Shown: positions 28,000-40,741 of the stretch, piece by piece | Layout: each line of letters begins with the position of its first letter | Position numbering within the stretch: the stretch's first letter is position 1 | Origin: Artemisia argyi | Taxonomy: Eukaryota; Streptophyta; Magnoliopsida; Asterales; Asteraceae | Reading direction: 5' to 3' | Assembly: GCA_030686995.1 (NCBI GenBank) | Contig: CM060696.1 | Coordinates: 112,340,949 to 112,404,948, forward strand | DNA: 64,000 nucleotides | Notes under the pieces: model-generated | What the model saw: the letters and a program-made list of their open reading frames with translations, nothing else | Databases searched by the model: none | What the model was told of the DNA's origin: nothing | Translations under genes and position numbers: made by a program

Positions 28000-28006
28000 T
28001 ATAAAA
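28000..28006 (+). promoter_or_regulatory. TATA box of the TH2 gene
   Basis: TATAAAA lies 77 bp upstream of the chosen ATG at 28083, a normal distance for a plant core promoter with a short leader. The only earlier ATG (27990) lies before the box and runs into a stop after four codons. Confidence 0.6.
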
Positions 28007-28082
28007 GTGAGTAGTGTCAACTTTACTCAAAGAGTCACATTCCACTTGGAGTTCCACGCCTTTTTCTTCCCTCTCCCTTTCA

Positions 28083-31000
28083 ATGCGTTTCTTTTCAACT
28101 AAACCCTTGGCCTTTTGTAATCTTCCAATCAACACTCTTCGATCCACTTTTTTTAACAACCCATGTCACTTAAAACCCAAATACACCAACCTTAAATTTT
28201 TAAAAACAATGACGAAAACTCAAAACACCAACGATGAAGAAGGTTTTGCTAAGCGTTTATGGGTCAAGTTTAATAAAGAATCCGTTATGTCACTCTATAC
28301 TCCTTTTGTTGTTGCTTTGGCTTCTGGGACTTTAAAAGTTGAGAGTTTTAGACATTATATTGCTCAAGATGTTCATTTTCTTAAATGTTTTGCCCAAGCG
28401 TAAGTACTTCTTCTTGTTGGATAATGTTGGAGATTATTTATGGATGTAGTTATTCTGGATAATTATCTGAAAACACAGTTGTCAGATAATCGATTTTAAG
28501 ACACTAGAACGGTACCCGTGCAACGTGTGATTATATTTTGCGTTATTTGGTTATTCGTTTAGTTGTCTTTATACTTTATAAGTAGATATATTAGAGATGG
28601 TTAAGCCAAATAATTTTAGTTTGAACAACCAACCGCGCTTCCTAACAAACTTCCTATCCAATTTGCTTCCTGACAAATTAATTTTGAAATCTTTCCATAA
28701 TAAGCAAGAAAAAAGTCTGAATTTTAAGCCTTTCTAATTATAGAATAGTCCCAAATGCATTATAATGTAGTATAGATAAGTGAAGCCAAATTAATGTCGG
28801 TCTGGATTTTGAATATATTGAATTTATGTGTAATTTATATAGGTATGAATTAGCTGAGGAGTGTGCAGATGACGATGATGATAAAGTTTCTATCAGTGAC
28901 TTGAGACGAAGTGTTCTTGAAGAGCTTGAAATGCATGGCTCTTTTTGCCAAGTAAGATTGTCTTGTGTGTTATATTACATTGTCTTGTTTATGTGGTTTT
29001 TTACCTCTTGTCTGTGTTTTCACTTTCTAATTCAGGAAATGTAGTTTTTTTAAAGGCAAACTTATATACACACACCCAAATACCACTTACTATCTCACAA
29101 ATGTCTAAGACGAGACTTGAAACCACTAACACTAGGTTGATAGGACAAAGGCCCATTGGTGCAAATGTAGATTATTAGTTACAAATCACAAACTCATAGA
29201 GGAATGTGAATACACTAGATTTCATTTTTGCATTAGGCTATGTATCATTGGTGGTGAATCAAAGATTTCCATCCAGGATATGAACGAGCATAGCTATAAT
29301 GTAATCATGAAATACAAACACTACATAGTTTTTTAGGTTCATGCTTACTCTTACCCAACAGACCATCCTAATGGTGTAGTTCAGAGGTCAAACATTTAAT
29401 AACTAATTCATGACCAATCATGATACTGGTCTATGAGTATTCCACGTAAATAAATCAAGGTTGTAGTGATAAGGAAAGAATTTGTCTAGCATTGCCTCTA
29501 GCCTAATCTTTTATTCTTGTGCAGTAGTGCAGTACTGCATTGTTTCTAAGGATTACAAGATATGTTATAGAACCATGTTTGTGTCCTTAGATATTGGTAG
29601 TCCAATTATTAAATTACTAAGTTCATGTATGTCCTGTGTCCATGAGAAAGTCATAGAATAGGTTGTACACAAGTTTGACCTTAGCATCACTATAAGGTGT
29701 TTGGATATGTACTTTGGAACTAATTATTCAATTTTTTATACCATTTAAAGGAACTTATTTTACTTCTGGTGATTTATTATGTTTCATTATCTGATTGTTT
29801 TCGGGAAACTGCAATAAATATGTTATCTAACTGGAAAACAGAATACCATATGTGTCCTATGTTTTGACATAACTTGACAAACTTTGGGTCCCATTTCACA
29901 AGATTTTTGTCCTTAAGTTTAACTGTCATATGTTCCATCAAGTGAATCACACTGATATACACTTAATACATCATCCAGGAATGGGGTTTTGATGTGTCCA
30001 AAGAAACCCTGCCGAACTCTGCAACACTCAAGTACACTGACTTCTTGCTAGCAACAGCTTCCGGGAAGATTGAAGGAGTAAACAGTCTTGCAAATCTAAC
30101 AACCCCTTTTGAAAAAACAAAAGTTTCCGCATATACTATAGGTGCCATGGTCCCTTGCATGAGGCTTTATGCTTTTATCGCTAAAAAGCTTGAGTCCTTG
30201 GTTGATAATTATGGCAATCATCACCCATACAAGAAGTGGATCGATAATTACGCGTCCGAAGGTTTTCAGGTTTGGATTTATATTGCTTAAATCTTTCATT
30301 TTTTTTTCTTTCTTGTGTGGTACTTTATATCAAAATGGGTGAATACTTGAGTGTTGGTCAAAACAGGCCGTGCTGGGCTAAACCATCAATAATTTTGTTG
30401 TCCATTTTTTTTTTTTTTTTTTTTTAAATTAATTAGTCTATTGAACATGATAACAATAACTATGTTTGGAAAGTTATTTGGGAAATTAACACAGTTGACC
30501 AGTTTGACCCATTTGTTACAAAAAAAGTGACCCATTATCAACAATTTGTATCCGTGTATATTTGTCGAAAGTGCCACACCTAATAAGGAGTATTACTTAA
30601 TAAATTAGGCAGCAGCTCTTCAGACTGAGGAATTGTTGGACAAAATGAGTGTGACTTTGACGGGTGAAGAACTTGATATCATGCAAAAACTTTACCATCA
30701 AGCAATGAAACTTGAGATGGACTTCTTTCTAGCTCAACCTGTTGATCAGAGGACTGTTTTACCATTATCGAAGGATCACAATGGTGTTACAATATTCTCG
30801 GATTTTGATTTAACATGCACTGTAGTTGATTCCTGTGCAATTTTGGCTGAGATTGCTATGGCTACATCTCCAAAGTCAGGGCAACTCCAACCTGAAAGTC
30901 AGAATCAGATTACTCAGATGCCCTTGACCGATTTGAGAAATACATGGGAAGCATTGTCAAAGCAGTACACCAAAGAATATGAACATACAATGGAAAGTAT

Positions 31001-32969
31001 TTTGGTTAAGCATAAAGGTAAAACATCTTTCTTGGTAAATATGGTCAACTTATAGAAGATTATGAACTTTTATTGTATGAAAGTTGATTATTGTTCTTTC
31101 TGTTTTTAAAAAGTGGAGAAATTTGACCACGAGGGACTAGTGAAGGCACTTGAACAACTATCGGATTTCGAGAAAAGTGCAAATATGAGAGTGATCGAGT
31201 CAGAGATACTCAAGGGTTTGAACCTTGAAGATATTCAAGGTGCTGGTGAACGTCTTGTTTTCCAAGATGGCTGCATGGAGTTCTTTAAGAGCATCAGAAA
31301 CAACAATAACTTAAATGCAGAGGTCCACATTTTATCCTTTTGCTGGTGTGGTGATCTTATTAGATCTGCTTTTTCATCAGGTACTCCATTAATTGCTCTT
31401 ATAAAATGTCATCTATCACTGTTTTTGGTTCAGTTATGTCAATTCCTTTGTTGCCTTCATCTCCTGCAAAATCAGGTCGATTGCTCATTTTATCTCCTTT
31501 TTAGAGTCCCATTAAGAAAAGCATACTTCATGTCATACTATATTGAGTCCCAATTACCATTGTTTGCAGATGCAATAATATTAGTATCGTGTTTGTATTG
31601 ATAACATTCTAATGACCCATCAGCTGTCAATGTAAAGGATTAAACTCATTTATATCCGACTGCCCTGTTTCCATAACTAGTTCCCATGTCTGATTCTTTT
31701 TAATGCACCCATTCTAGAGGTGGCAAAATGGGCGCCTTGGACAGGTTGCGTATGGGTCAAAACAAGAAATTTTACTACAGGTCAAATGGGATTGGTTGAC
31801 CAAAAAGAAAAAGAAAAAGAAAAAAAGTTAATGTGCAATTATGATTAAAAAACCACATCCTTACAACTAAAGTCTAATTTCTTAATAAAGAGATTTAGGA
31901 GATTGTATGGGTTGAATATACCCCATACCCTGCTCTAGCTATATTTGGTATATTGTTGTTGTTAAAAATAAATTTTGGACGACTTTCAATATGTTCTAAG
32001 CGTTTTATTTTTAGCTGATTCTTTCGTGTTACCATTTGCCCCGTTAGAGATGTAACCATTCCCAAATCAACTGATTTACGAGTTAATGGGTGGATATAGT
32101 CTCTTTTAACTCATGTCTCTCTCATGGCATTTCTCCAATTCTCCATTCTTCCTTAGATAAGTGCTCCTCATAAAGTGTTTGGAGTAGAAATTTCATTTTG
32201 ATTAATTAGTACCTGTGGATAGTGATAAACGAAAGATGCACAATGAACAACAGGGTATCATTTTGATTAATAAGCAAGTACATGTGGATACTGAGAACCT
32301 AACAAAAGATGAACAATGATAACTAGGGTACCATGGTCTATTGGTATACTTCAAGGTCCGTTGTCTTACAATTGTAGGTATATATGGCTGCATTTACTGT
32401 AAAGTTTCTAACAAATTATTTTTTTCCTTGTGCTCCTTCATTCCACCGTTTGGTGGTCCTTTTTCTTTTAAGTAGATGTCGTTTTCCTTTGTGTTCTTTT
32501 AAGTTAAACAATAAGTTCATTTTGAAGATCTGTTGTATTAAATGTTCCTACCATGTGATCAGGGGGTATAGACGATCTTCAACTACATGCAAATGAGTTA
32601 ATCTACGAAGGGCATCACTCCACTGGAGAAATTATAAAAAAAGTTGAGTCCCCAGTCGACAAGCTTCAAGCTTTTAACAACATTTTGAAAGAACGTGACC
32701 AGAAGAACCTAACCATCTACATTGGAGACTCAATAGGTGACTTGCTTTGCCTGCTGGAAGCAGACATAGGCATTGTGATCGGATCAAGCTCAAGTCTTAG
32801 AAGACTTGGGAGCCATTTTGGTGTTTCATTTGTTCCCTTGTATGATGGTTTAGTCAAGAAACAAAGAGAACTTGTTGAAGGAAGCGATGTCAATTGGAAT
32901 GGGCTAACCGGCGTTGTATATACAGTTTCAAGTTGGGATGAAATATATTCTTTCGTCATAGGTTGTTGA
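28083..32969 (+). CDS. TH2: Bifunctional TH2 protein: TENA/THI-4 domain plus HAD thiamin monophosphate phosphatase
   Basis: Six exons, 28083-28399, 28843-28951, 29979-30269, 30609-31017, 31114-31380 and 32563-32969, join in phase with GT/AG borders to 599 codons, close to the usual length. Residues 1-42 are a basic, Ser/Phe-rich transit-like leader (MRFFSTKPLAF). About 55-270 is a TENA/THI-4 helical domain: YIAQDVHFLK with the Asp, PCMRLY where TenA has its active-site Cys, and KKWIDNYASEGFQ near its end. About 300-599 is a HAD phosphatase with DFDLT (Asp 304 and 306) and GDSIGD (Asp 520 and 524). In Arabidopsis the homologue dephosphorylates thiamin monophosphate, the last step to free thiamin before pyrophosphorylation; TENA domains act in pyrimidine salvage. 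The ATG at 28209 could give a form without the leader. I see no lesion. Intron 1 contains a Helitron. Confidence 0.95.
28504..28776 (-). mobile_element. 273-bp mini-Helitron in intron 1 of TH2
   Basis: On the minus strand it begins TCTATACTACATTATAATGC after a host A and ends CTAG before a host T. A short palindrome ACGGGTACCGT stands immediately inside the 3' end. It lies between exon 1 and exon 2 and leaves both splice sites intact. Confidence 0.75.
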
Positions 32970-33802
32970 AAACAAAACAGTGTTCTTTTTGTTGGTTGTT
33001 ATAGGAAAGAAGAGGCGTCTTTATGTATAACAGAATAATGACAGGACTTCTCATGGCTATTTTATCGGCAGTCTGTAAGTATATTATGCGTGTACATATA
33101 CATGTATGTGTACAAATCTAATGAATCACTCAATACTGATCATATATAGCTTTGTCGATGAAAAGTTAATTACTTGAGTACAATACTTGATTTCCATAAT
33201 TTAATTTGTTCAGTTGATATATGGAAAAGTAGTATGTAAATTAAGAAACAGATGTATAGTTCCTAAAGAGAGAGCTTGGTGGATATAGATTTACATGAAT
33301 CAAATTTTTTATTGAAATCTAGTGGTTCTAAGCGTGTTGAACCAATGTTTTTTATTTATTTTTTATTATTATTTTTGTTCCGTAGGCGTATTATTATAGC
33401 TAGGCAAATATTTAGGCATAGTGACGTGATTTTATAGCAGCAGATAATTATTTTTGCGATATAACGTAAAATTATGAAAACACACAAATAGACTTAAAAA
33501 TGAAGAGGTACAAGATCTGAATGAGATTGTTAGTAGCATTGAGCGAGTAGGGAGGTAGGCTAAGATGTCCAAAATGTTTATACATACATAGTTTTAGATA
33601 TTGATTATAGAGTATCTAATTAATTGTGATTGGTAGCTATATTAGACAATTTTTTTAAAGCTTTTGTTTTAAACGGTAATTTTTAAATATCTGACAATAT
33701 ATTTACCTCACATGTTTTAAGCAGGAGTTGTTTCAACCCACAACTATTTGGTTGAGAGTTTTTCACACAACATGGGTATCATTGGGACACAAGCCCTATG
33801 CG

Positions 33803-33839
<37 letters not shown>

Positions 33840-34065
33840 GGAAACTAATCAAAAATCTGAAATTTAAAACGTAAAGTGGTATTTTGAGTATACAACATTA
33901 TTTTTTTAAGTTTTAAGGAAAATCTTATTCTTCTTTATTTTATGGTTTTGCTAACAATAGCCTTTAAGGTTGTGGCTAAGAGGTTTAATTTTAATGTGAT
34001 TTAGTTTAATAACTCATTTCCTTCAATCACAATAGAGAGTTTGTTACAAATGCATAACTATCGGG
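32970..34065. other. 3' flank of TH2 and intergenic DNA
   Basis: AT-rich, without convincing open frames. It contains the presumed 3' untranslated region and a T34 run at 33805-33838. No terminator-like structure can be named for a Pol II gene from sequence alone. Confidence 0.6.
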
Positions 34066-34679
34066 TGTAGCACCCTGAAACAGGGCCTAAGCAATTTATT
34101 ATAAGAATGCCATCGGAATAATTAACTATGACTTTAATAGGTTTTAAAGACTTACGGGATTGGTTAGTTAATCTGATAGTCAATTTAATAGTCAAATGTT
34201 ATGTAAATGGTTATAGAAAATATGATGTGCCACAATTAGGATAAAGATGGACTTAAGGGACTTAAGTTTCCAAGTGCTAAACATGTTATAAAGTATATTG
34301 TGGCCAAAGTGGAAGAAATAGGACTTAAGGGGCTTAAAGTGTCAAATTGAGAATTAACTTTATTATGAAGAAATAGTTTACTAGAAGTTCTACACATTTT
34401 CATATTTATCCAAAGTGTATGTATGTGTCGTATATGAAGAGAAAGAAAATGAGGGAAAACAACTTTGATGATCTTTGATGAAGAAGATTAAAATTTCAAC
34501 TCAAAGGTTAAGTCTAGTAATGATCCCTCCAAGTGAGTAACCTCTATCTTATGATTAATTGGTTAATTAAGAAGTTAGGGTTTATGAATCATAATTTGGG
34601 AATTTGGGTAAAGGATGGTTAAAGCTAATTAAAGTGGCTATAGTGATTATGAAATAAGTTGTATTGAAATTAAGTTAAG

Positions 34680-34957
34680 GGACAATTACATCTATATCCT
34701 TACTAAAGTTCAATATTACATCAATATCTTTCCCACTTTTGTAAATACGTCAATATACTCCTCAAATTTTTGTAATTACATCAATATCCTACTCACTTTT
34801 ATAATTACGTCAATATCCTTCTCAAACTTTTGTAATTACATCAATATCCTTCTCAAACTTTTAAATTCTCGTATATATCTCAAAATCAATATGTTCTTTC
34901 ATCACTCAAGGCTAAAAAGTATATATGAACAAATAAATAAATATGAACAATATGTTC

Positions 34958-35051
<94 letters not shown>

Positions 35052-35338
35052 AAACTTTTGTAATTCGTCATCGTGTTCTTTCATCAATCGAAGCAAAAAA
35101 AAAAAAGTAAATATATGAACTATATAATTATGATGAATATCAGTAAAATAAAATTTCTGAATTTAAAATTAATATAATACAAAATTAATTGATTTATGGA
35201 TATATATATATGAGAAGTTAAAAGTTCGGGAAAGATATTGATATAATTATAAAAGTTTTAGAAGGACATTGATGTAATAATAAAAGTGGGAATGATATTT
35301 ATGTAAATGAGGATATTTATGTAATCTTATGGGATAAT
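34680..35338. repeat. Foldback-like element with (AT)n core
   Basis: The left side carries five or so units of a roughly 35-bp repeat built on ATTACATCAATATCCTTCTC and AAACTTTTGTA (34700-34870). The right side (35220-35335) carries the same words inverted (GATATTGATATAATTAT, GGACATTGATGTAATAA). The outer arms match as ATTACATnnATATCC. An AT microsatellite of 88 bp (34962-35049) forms the centre. No target duplication could be fixed. Confidence 0.55.
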
Positions 35339-36433
35339 TATCATGTGATCAATATAAGATGATATGATAATTAGAGGTGTTAAGAGGTGAGCTAAGGTTG
35401 TGGTAAATCATTGTTATAGTTAATTTTCCATGTTTTAAGTGATTATGGTTACGATTATTTAACCTAGGAAGTGAAGAAGAGGCTAATGATGATGTTGATG
35501 ATGATACTCTAGGTTCATTAGCTTGGAATCAAGGTAAGTAAACCGGTTGTAATATGATGTTATGAGGATTCTATATATTATGTGTTATGTGACTTGTTAT
35601 GTTAAGTTAATTGAGTGATTGAATGTATATGCTTATGTGAAAGTATGTGAAGACTAGTTGGCATACTAGTCATGAAGAGTTAGATAAGGATGGATTAGGC
35701 TAATGCATGTTGATGCTATGTCTTATAAGAAATGTTGGTGCTTAAGTGAATTGAGGTATGTGTTAATGCTTAATGATTGTAATGGACTAATGGTTGATGA
35801 TATGTAATGTATGAATGATTTATGATATTATGTTATATCCACTTTACTTACTAAGCCTTGTGCTTATGGTTTTAAGATGTCAATGTTTTGTAGGTGCTTA
35901 TGCTAAGCCGGTAAGGTTTGAACTAAGGCATAAGGATGATTAATGTGGAAGATTAGAAGCATGGTAAGAAGGTCGGAGCTTAGGTAGATACCGAGCTCAA
36001 GTCAATATTGTATCCCCGAAAGTTTAAAATGGTTTGTGAACGTATTATCTAAAGTATATGTTATGGACGTTTAAGTAATTGAGTCGTCAAACGCTATGTC
36101 CTAACATGGTTTAAGTGTTTATGGTCATGTTTAAAGGGGCTTTTGGTATAATGTGTATTTTGGGTTGTATACAGGTTAATGGCTATGAACATGATTTATT
36201 ATGATAAGTTAATGGTTTCCAGAATGTTTGAAGTAATACGAAAATAATATAAGTTGAATGTAATGTAAATGGGTCAACGGGTTTTGTCATAAAAACCGTC
36301 AAATGGTAAAGTAGCATTCCGGAGGTCAAATGATAAATGTTATGTAAGAAAATGATATTTAGAATGTATTAATAAAATCTGGAAAGTTTCGTAAATTATC
36401 GAGTTAGACTTATTCCACTTTCCACGGATCCGC

Positions 36434-36475
36434 GGATCCGTATTTTACATGGGCGGATCCGTAAAATACGGATCC
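36434..36475. repeat. Perfect 15-bp inverted repeat with GGATCCG words
   Basis: The arms GGATCCGTATTTTAC (36434-36448) and GTAAAATACGGATCC (36461-36475) surround a 12-nt loop that itself contains GGCGGATCC. The hairpin lies in the LTR, 10 bp from the nested solo LTR. Confidence 0.8.
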
Positions 36476-36484
36476 TTGGGCTAC

Positions 36485-39400
36485 TGATTGGTGCTAAACA
36501 GTCAACTATAATTGACCAAGTAAATGGTCAACAAAGTCAAGCTACCTAGACCAATACTCTGTGGATAGTATAGTGTGTCCCCGGGTCGTTATGTCCCAGC
36601 GAGATTGAAATGGTGCTTTGGAAATCGTTTAGGAATGAGTGACACTGAGGACAGTAGCCAAGATGATATGGAATTGATTTTGCTACTGATATTTTGGTGT
36701 TTGTACAATGAGATAATATTCACAAAAACAGATATACAGATATATGCACAAATTCACAATTTGGGATCACGTAACAGACATAAAAGTGGGATTTGGTAAA
36801 TTACAAACTACAGGGGGTGCAAGTGAAACTTTTGAAAACTTAAAATTAAAAAGAAATTTAAAATGAAAATGAAATTATAAAAGTGATTATTTTAATATTT
36901 AAATATTATTTAATTAATAAAACTATTTAATATCTAGTTTAAATCTAATTTAAATTAACTAAAAATTACAAGGATTACAAATTAAACTAAAAACTTGCAA
37001 AAATATTTTCTAAACCTTAAAAAGAACTTGAAGAAAGTATAAAAAATAAAAATAAATATTTTTGTCTTTTTATGAGTTTTTTATTAATTAAAAACTATTT
37101 ATCTTAATTAAGCTAATTAAAATATTTTAAATTACAATTAATACTAAATTAACTTAGAAAATTATGATAAAATTTATAAAACTATTTAACCATCACAGGA
37201 ATCCTAAAAAATTATAAAAACTTCTAAAAATTATACTTAGGCTATTTTACTAATTATTTACCTTTTAATTAATTTAAACCTAATTTAAATAATTAAAATA
37301 AGAAAAATGGAAAATGAACAGTAGAAATTAAAAATACATTTTCTAAAAGTCTATTATATTATATAAGAGCTAGGAAAAATATAAAAACTAGGTTTTGCTT
37401 TATAAAAACTAAATATGCTATTTAATACTTAATATTAATTAATAATTAATAAAACTAATATTAAATCTAATAAATACTAAATGAAAAAAAATCTAGAAAA
37501 ATTACTAAAGTTACTTTAATATAAAAGGTAATTAACAAAAATACAAAAAAAAACTAAGTGCTTAACAAAAATTTAAAAATGAAAATTAAAATTTAAATTA
37601 TATTAAATAGAAACTATCACTTAAAATTAAATTGACTTTTCTGGATTTTTCTTTTGGAAACTTGTTTTATACCTAAAAACAAACACTTTCTGTGAAAACA
37701 ACTTTTTTTACAACTTGAAAATAAGCACTTTAGAGCTTATTTGCCTTGACAGTTGACTATAGTTGACCAAGGGGGAAAATAAGCTCAAACCAGCTTGTGT
37801 AGGACCCACTCTTGTTGATTCTGGTCTAAATAAGTTGAATGAACATGTTTAAGCAAGAAGAAGCCAAAAAGCCCCACAGAATAAGCTACAAGATCAAAAT
37901 AAGCAATTGGAAATCTTGTTTCAACTCAGAAACTGGGACAGAAAAGGAGGGCAATTCCAAGTGGGTCCCAGTGGTTCTCAGGTCAAACTAAAGGTCAAAG
38001 GTTGAAGTGTGGTAGGAGGGGGCTGAATGAACCAAAAATTGGGATGTGGGTCCCACTGTGGTGGCTGGAAACCACCACAAAAGGTGCTGGTGTGGCCTGT
38101 GGTCTGCTGGTGTAGGGGAAACAAACAGCCCTGCAGCCCTCTTTGGAGGGTTATGGGGCCCACACAAAAATTGGCAAAATTAAGGGGACTATGGGACTTC
38201 ACAGGAGAGGTGGGGGGCTACAAATCATAAAAAAAAACTCAGGGTCTAAAACCCCCTAGAAAAATCAAAACAAATACTACTAATTTTGGGTTTTCTGAGA
38301 ACAAATGGTTTTGACTTTTTGAGATTTAAGGCTAAAGTTGACTAAATCTTATTTCTAATGATCCTAATGAGCATATAATGAAATATTAAGCTGAAATAGA
38401 CCTAAATAAAGCAAACTTAATCTAATATGCACCTATGTTTGGGATGTAGCCTACTGATTTTCTTAACAGATGACAGGTTCAAGGTCATGGATTGAATTTT
38501 GACTTTTGATTAACTAAACCTCAAAAACTCAATTGACCTGTACTAAATGCCCTAAATGAAGCTGAATTTGCAGAGTTCAAACCTATATATCAATGCTAAC
38601 CTCAGAAACAACTTAATGCCAAACAGTCCTTTAAGGGACACTTAACACTACAAATGCTTAACTATGCTACTTATTAGCTAACTAATGATGCACACTAATT
38701 AAACCAGTGATATTAAAGCTATATAGAACCTACAATCCTACAAGCAAGAAGCAGAAACAAAGATGACAGATGCAAGCTAATATAAGGCAGAATGAGACAG
38801 AATTGAACAAATAAGGAGCAGAAACAATAACAAGCATTAACTAAGCATCTAACAAGCTGAGATTAACTATAATAAACATCAAATAAGCAAAATAACCAGA
38901 AACTAAGCAACAACTCAATCAATTTCAGATTTAGAACTAGAAAAGGTAAATAAGAACTTACAAATTCATGACCTAACTGAAATAGGAGAATCACTTCAAA
39001 CACAACCTATCTCTTAGATAGGCTAAACATCACCAGGAACCATCAAATCAACACCAGAAACCCATGAATCTAAGAACATGAGCATTCATTGACTTTTGTT
39101 GACCACTTCATTTGAACAATTTTAAGCAAATTTTAAATGGTGAGACTCACAACAAGCTGTTATTTAGCTTATATGAGCTTATGAAACAGTGTAGCTAAGA
39201 CTATAACATGATTTAAAGAGCAATGAAATTTCAAAAGCAACTTTCATAAAAACTGAGAATGAGCTTTTAATTGAAATTGAAGATTGAAATAAAGTTGAAT
39301 TACATTGATAATACTTAACAAAGTGCTAGAAAGCTTTGAATTACACTAGGAAATGGAAAATTACAAAAGTCGATTAAACTACTACTACACTAATCTAATA

Positions 39401-40497
39401 CTTCTCTCTCTGGTCTTCTTCCTTCTTTATAGGGCTTCCAGGGTGTTAGTGGGACCCACATGATCATATCCCACCAATAATAGCATCAATTGGATGAGTC
39501 TTGTCCTCACACTCAATTTGGCGGGAAAAAAATGATTTTCTTGCAATTGGGGTCTGTGGAAGCATAGACTAGGAGGGGGTGGCATTTAATGTTATTGAGA
39601 AGTGGTATTGAAGGGATAAGGTGTGTGGGACAAGTGGTGCAAGGGGGGAAAATACCAGGGGTGGAGGGTGGTATTGGTGGTGGTTTTGGTTTTGGAGGTA
39701 AGGGGAAGGTCAAACGGGCGTTGACCCTGGTAATAAAAACGTGGGGGTGTTGGGTTTGTTTAGTTGGGCTGGATGTTGGAGTGGGCTGGGGTAAATAAAA
39801 GAAAGGGTGGGCTTTTGGTTTTGGATTATTAATAAACTAGGGTCCGTTTGGTATATTTAGTAATTTAGGAAATTACAAGGACCAATATTGTACAAAGCTG
39901 AAATTTAACGACCTTTTCTGCCAAAATCCTAAAGTTGTCACAAAGGTTAATCCCACCACTTTATAAACTCCCAAGGACCATAGTTGAATATTTCTCAAAA
40001 TTAATCACCAGGGACCATTTCTGCCAATTCGTGAAACTTCAGGGACCAAACATGTAAATTCACCAAACTTTCTAACCAAGGACCAAACCTGCCATAAGAG
40101 ATTAGTATAAGGACAAAATTTGTTTTTCTCAAAGTTTTAATATCCCAGGGACCATTTTTGACAATTTTCCAAACTTCAGGGACTAAACTTGACATTTTGT
40201 GAAACTTTGCACCAAAGGACTAATTGTGTAACTTTTTGATTTAAAAAGACCTTTGGTGACTTTTTCAAGTTTTTAGAATAGACAGGGACTATATTTGACA
40301 ATTTTGAAAGATGAGGGACTGAAACTGCCAATTATGCAAACTTTGTGCGTTTTTTATCTGTTTTTGATTATTTTGCATTTGAAACATGTAAAACACTTTC
40401 TTGGGATATTTTCACTATTTTGATACAATATTGAGTGTTTTTAGATATTTTGGCAGCTCAGAAAAGGTAAAAATGATGAGTATTTACACACTCATCA
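36485..40497 (-). mobile_element. Solo LTR A (about 4.0 kb), minus orientation
   Basis: On the minus strand it starts TGATGAGTGTGTAAATACTC at 40497, has a TATAAA at 39431-39426 about 1.07 kb in, and ends near 36485. It is a diverged, inverted relative of the 45246-54120 element, which shares start, TATA position and end region. It contains many clauses of the type GGGACCAAA...TGACAATTTT. Target repeats are doubtful (GCTAC at 36480-36484, GCTGA at 40498-40502), so the low-coordinate edge is approximate. There is no internal domain or coding sequence. Confidence 0.65.
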
Positions 40498-40741
40498 GCT
40501 GAATTTTCAGTTTTTGTCAAGCACAAAGAAATTCATAGAAAATCAACTGTGCGTCGGATTTTAATGAAGTAAAAACCAATCTTAAATGTTTTTGAATGTA
40601 CTATCCAATAAAAATAGTTTCAAGGCCTAAATGTTAATGTGATTTTATAAATGGTCAAGGAAGTAATAGGAAGTCTATTAAAGTTGGGTCGTTTCCCCGT
40701 AAAAGTCAAAAATTTTGGTCGAGTCGTTCATGGGGCGTTAC

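Larger units (their letters stand above)
34066..40741. mobile_element. Ty3/gypsy-type LTR, interrupted by a solo LTR
   Basis: The left edge TGTAGCACCCTG and the right edge GGGCGTTAC are inverted partners of a chromovirus-style LTR. The right edge is cut at 40741 by the terminus of the Athila-like element, so the final bases are missing. After removing the nested 36485-40497 element, about 2.66 kb remains. It contains leader-like sequence (34440-35950) with plant-retrotransposon features and no gene. No primer site or pol is next to it, so it is a solo or truncated LTR. Confidence 0.55.
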
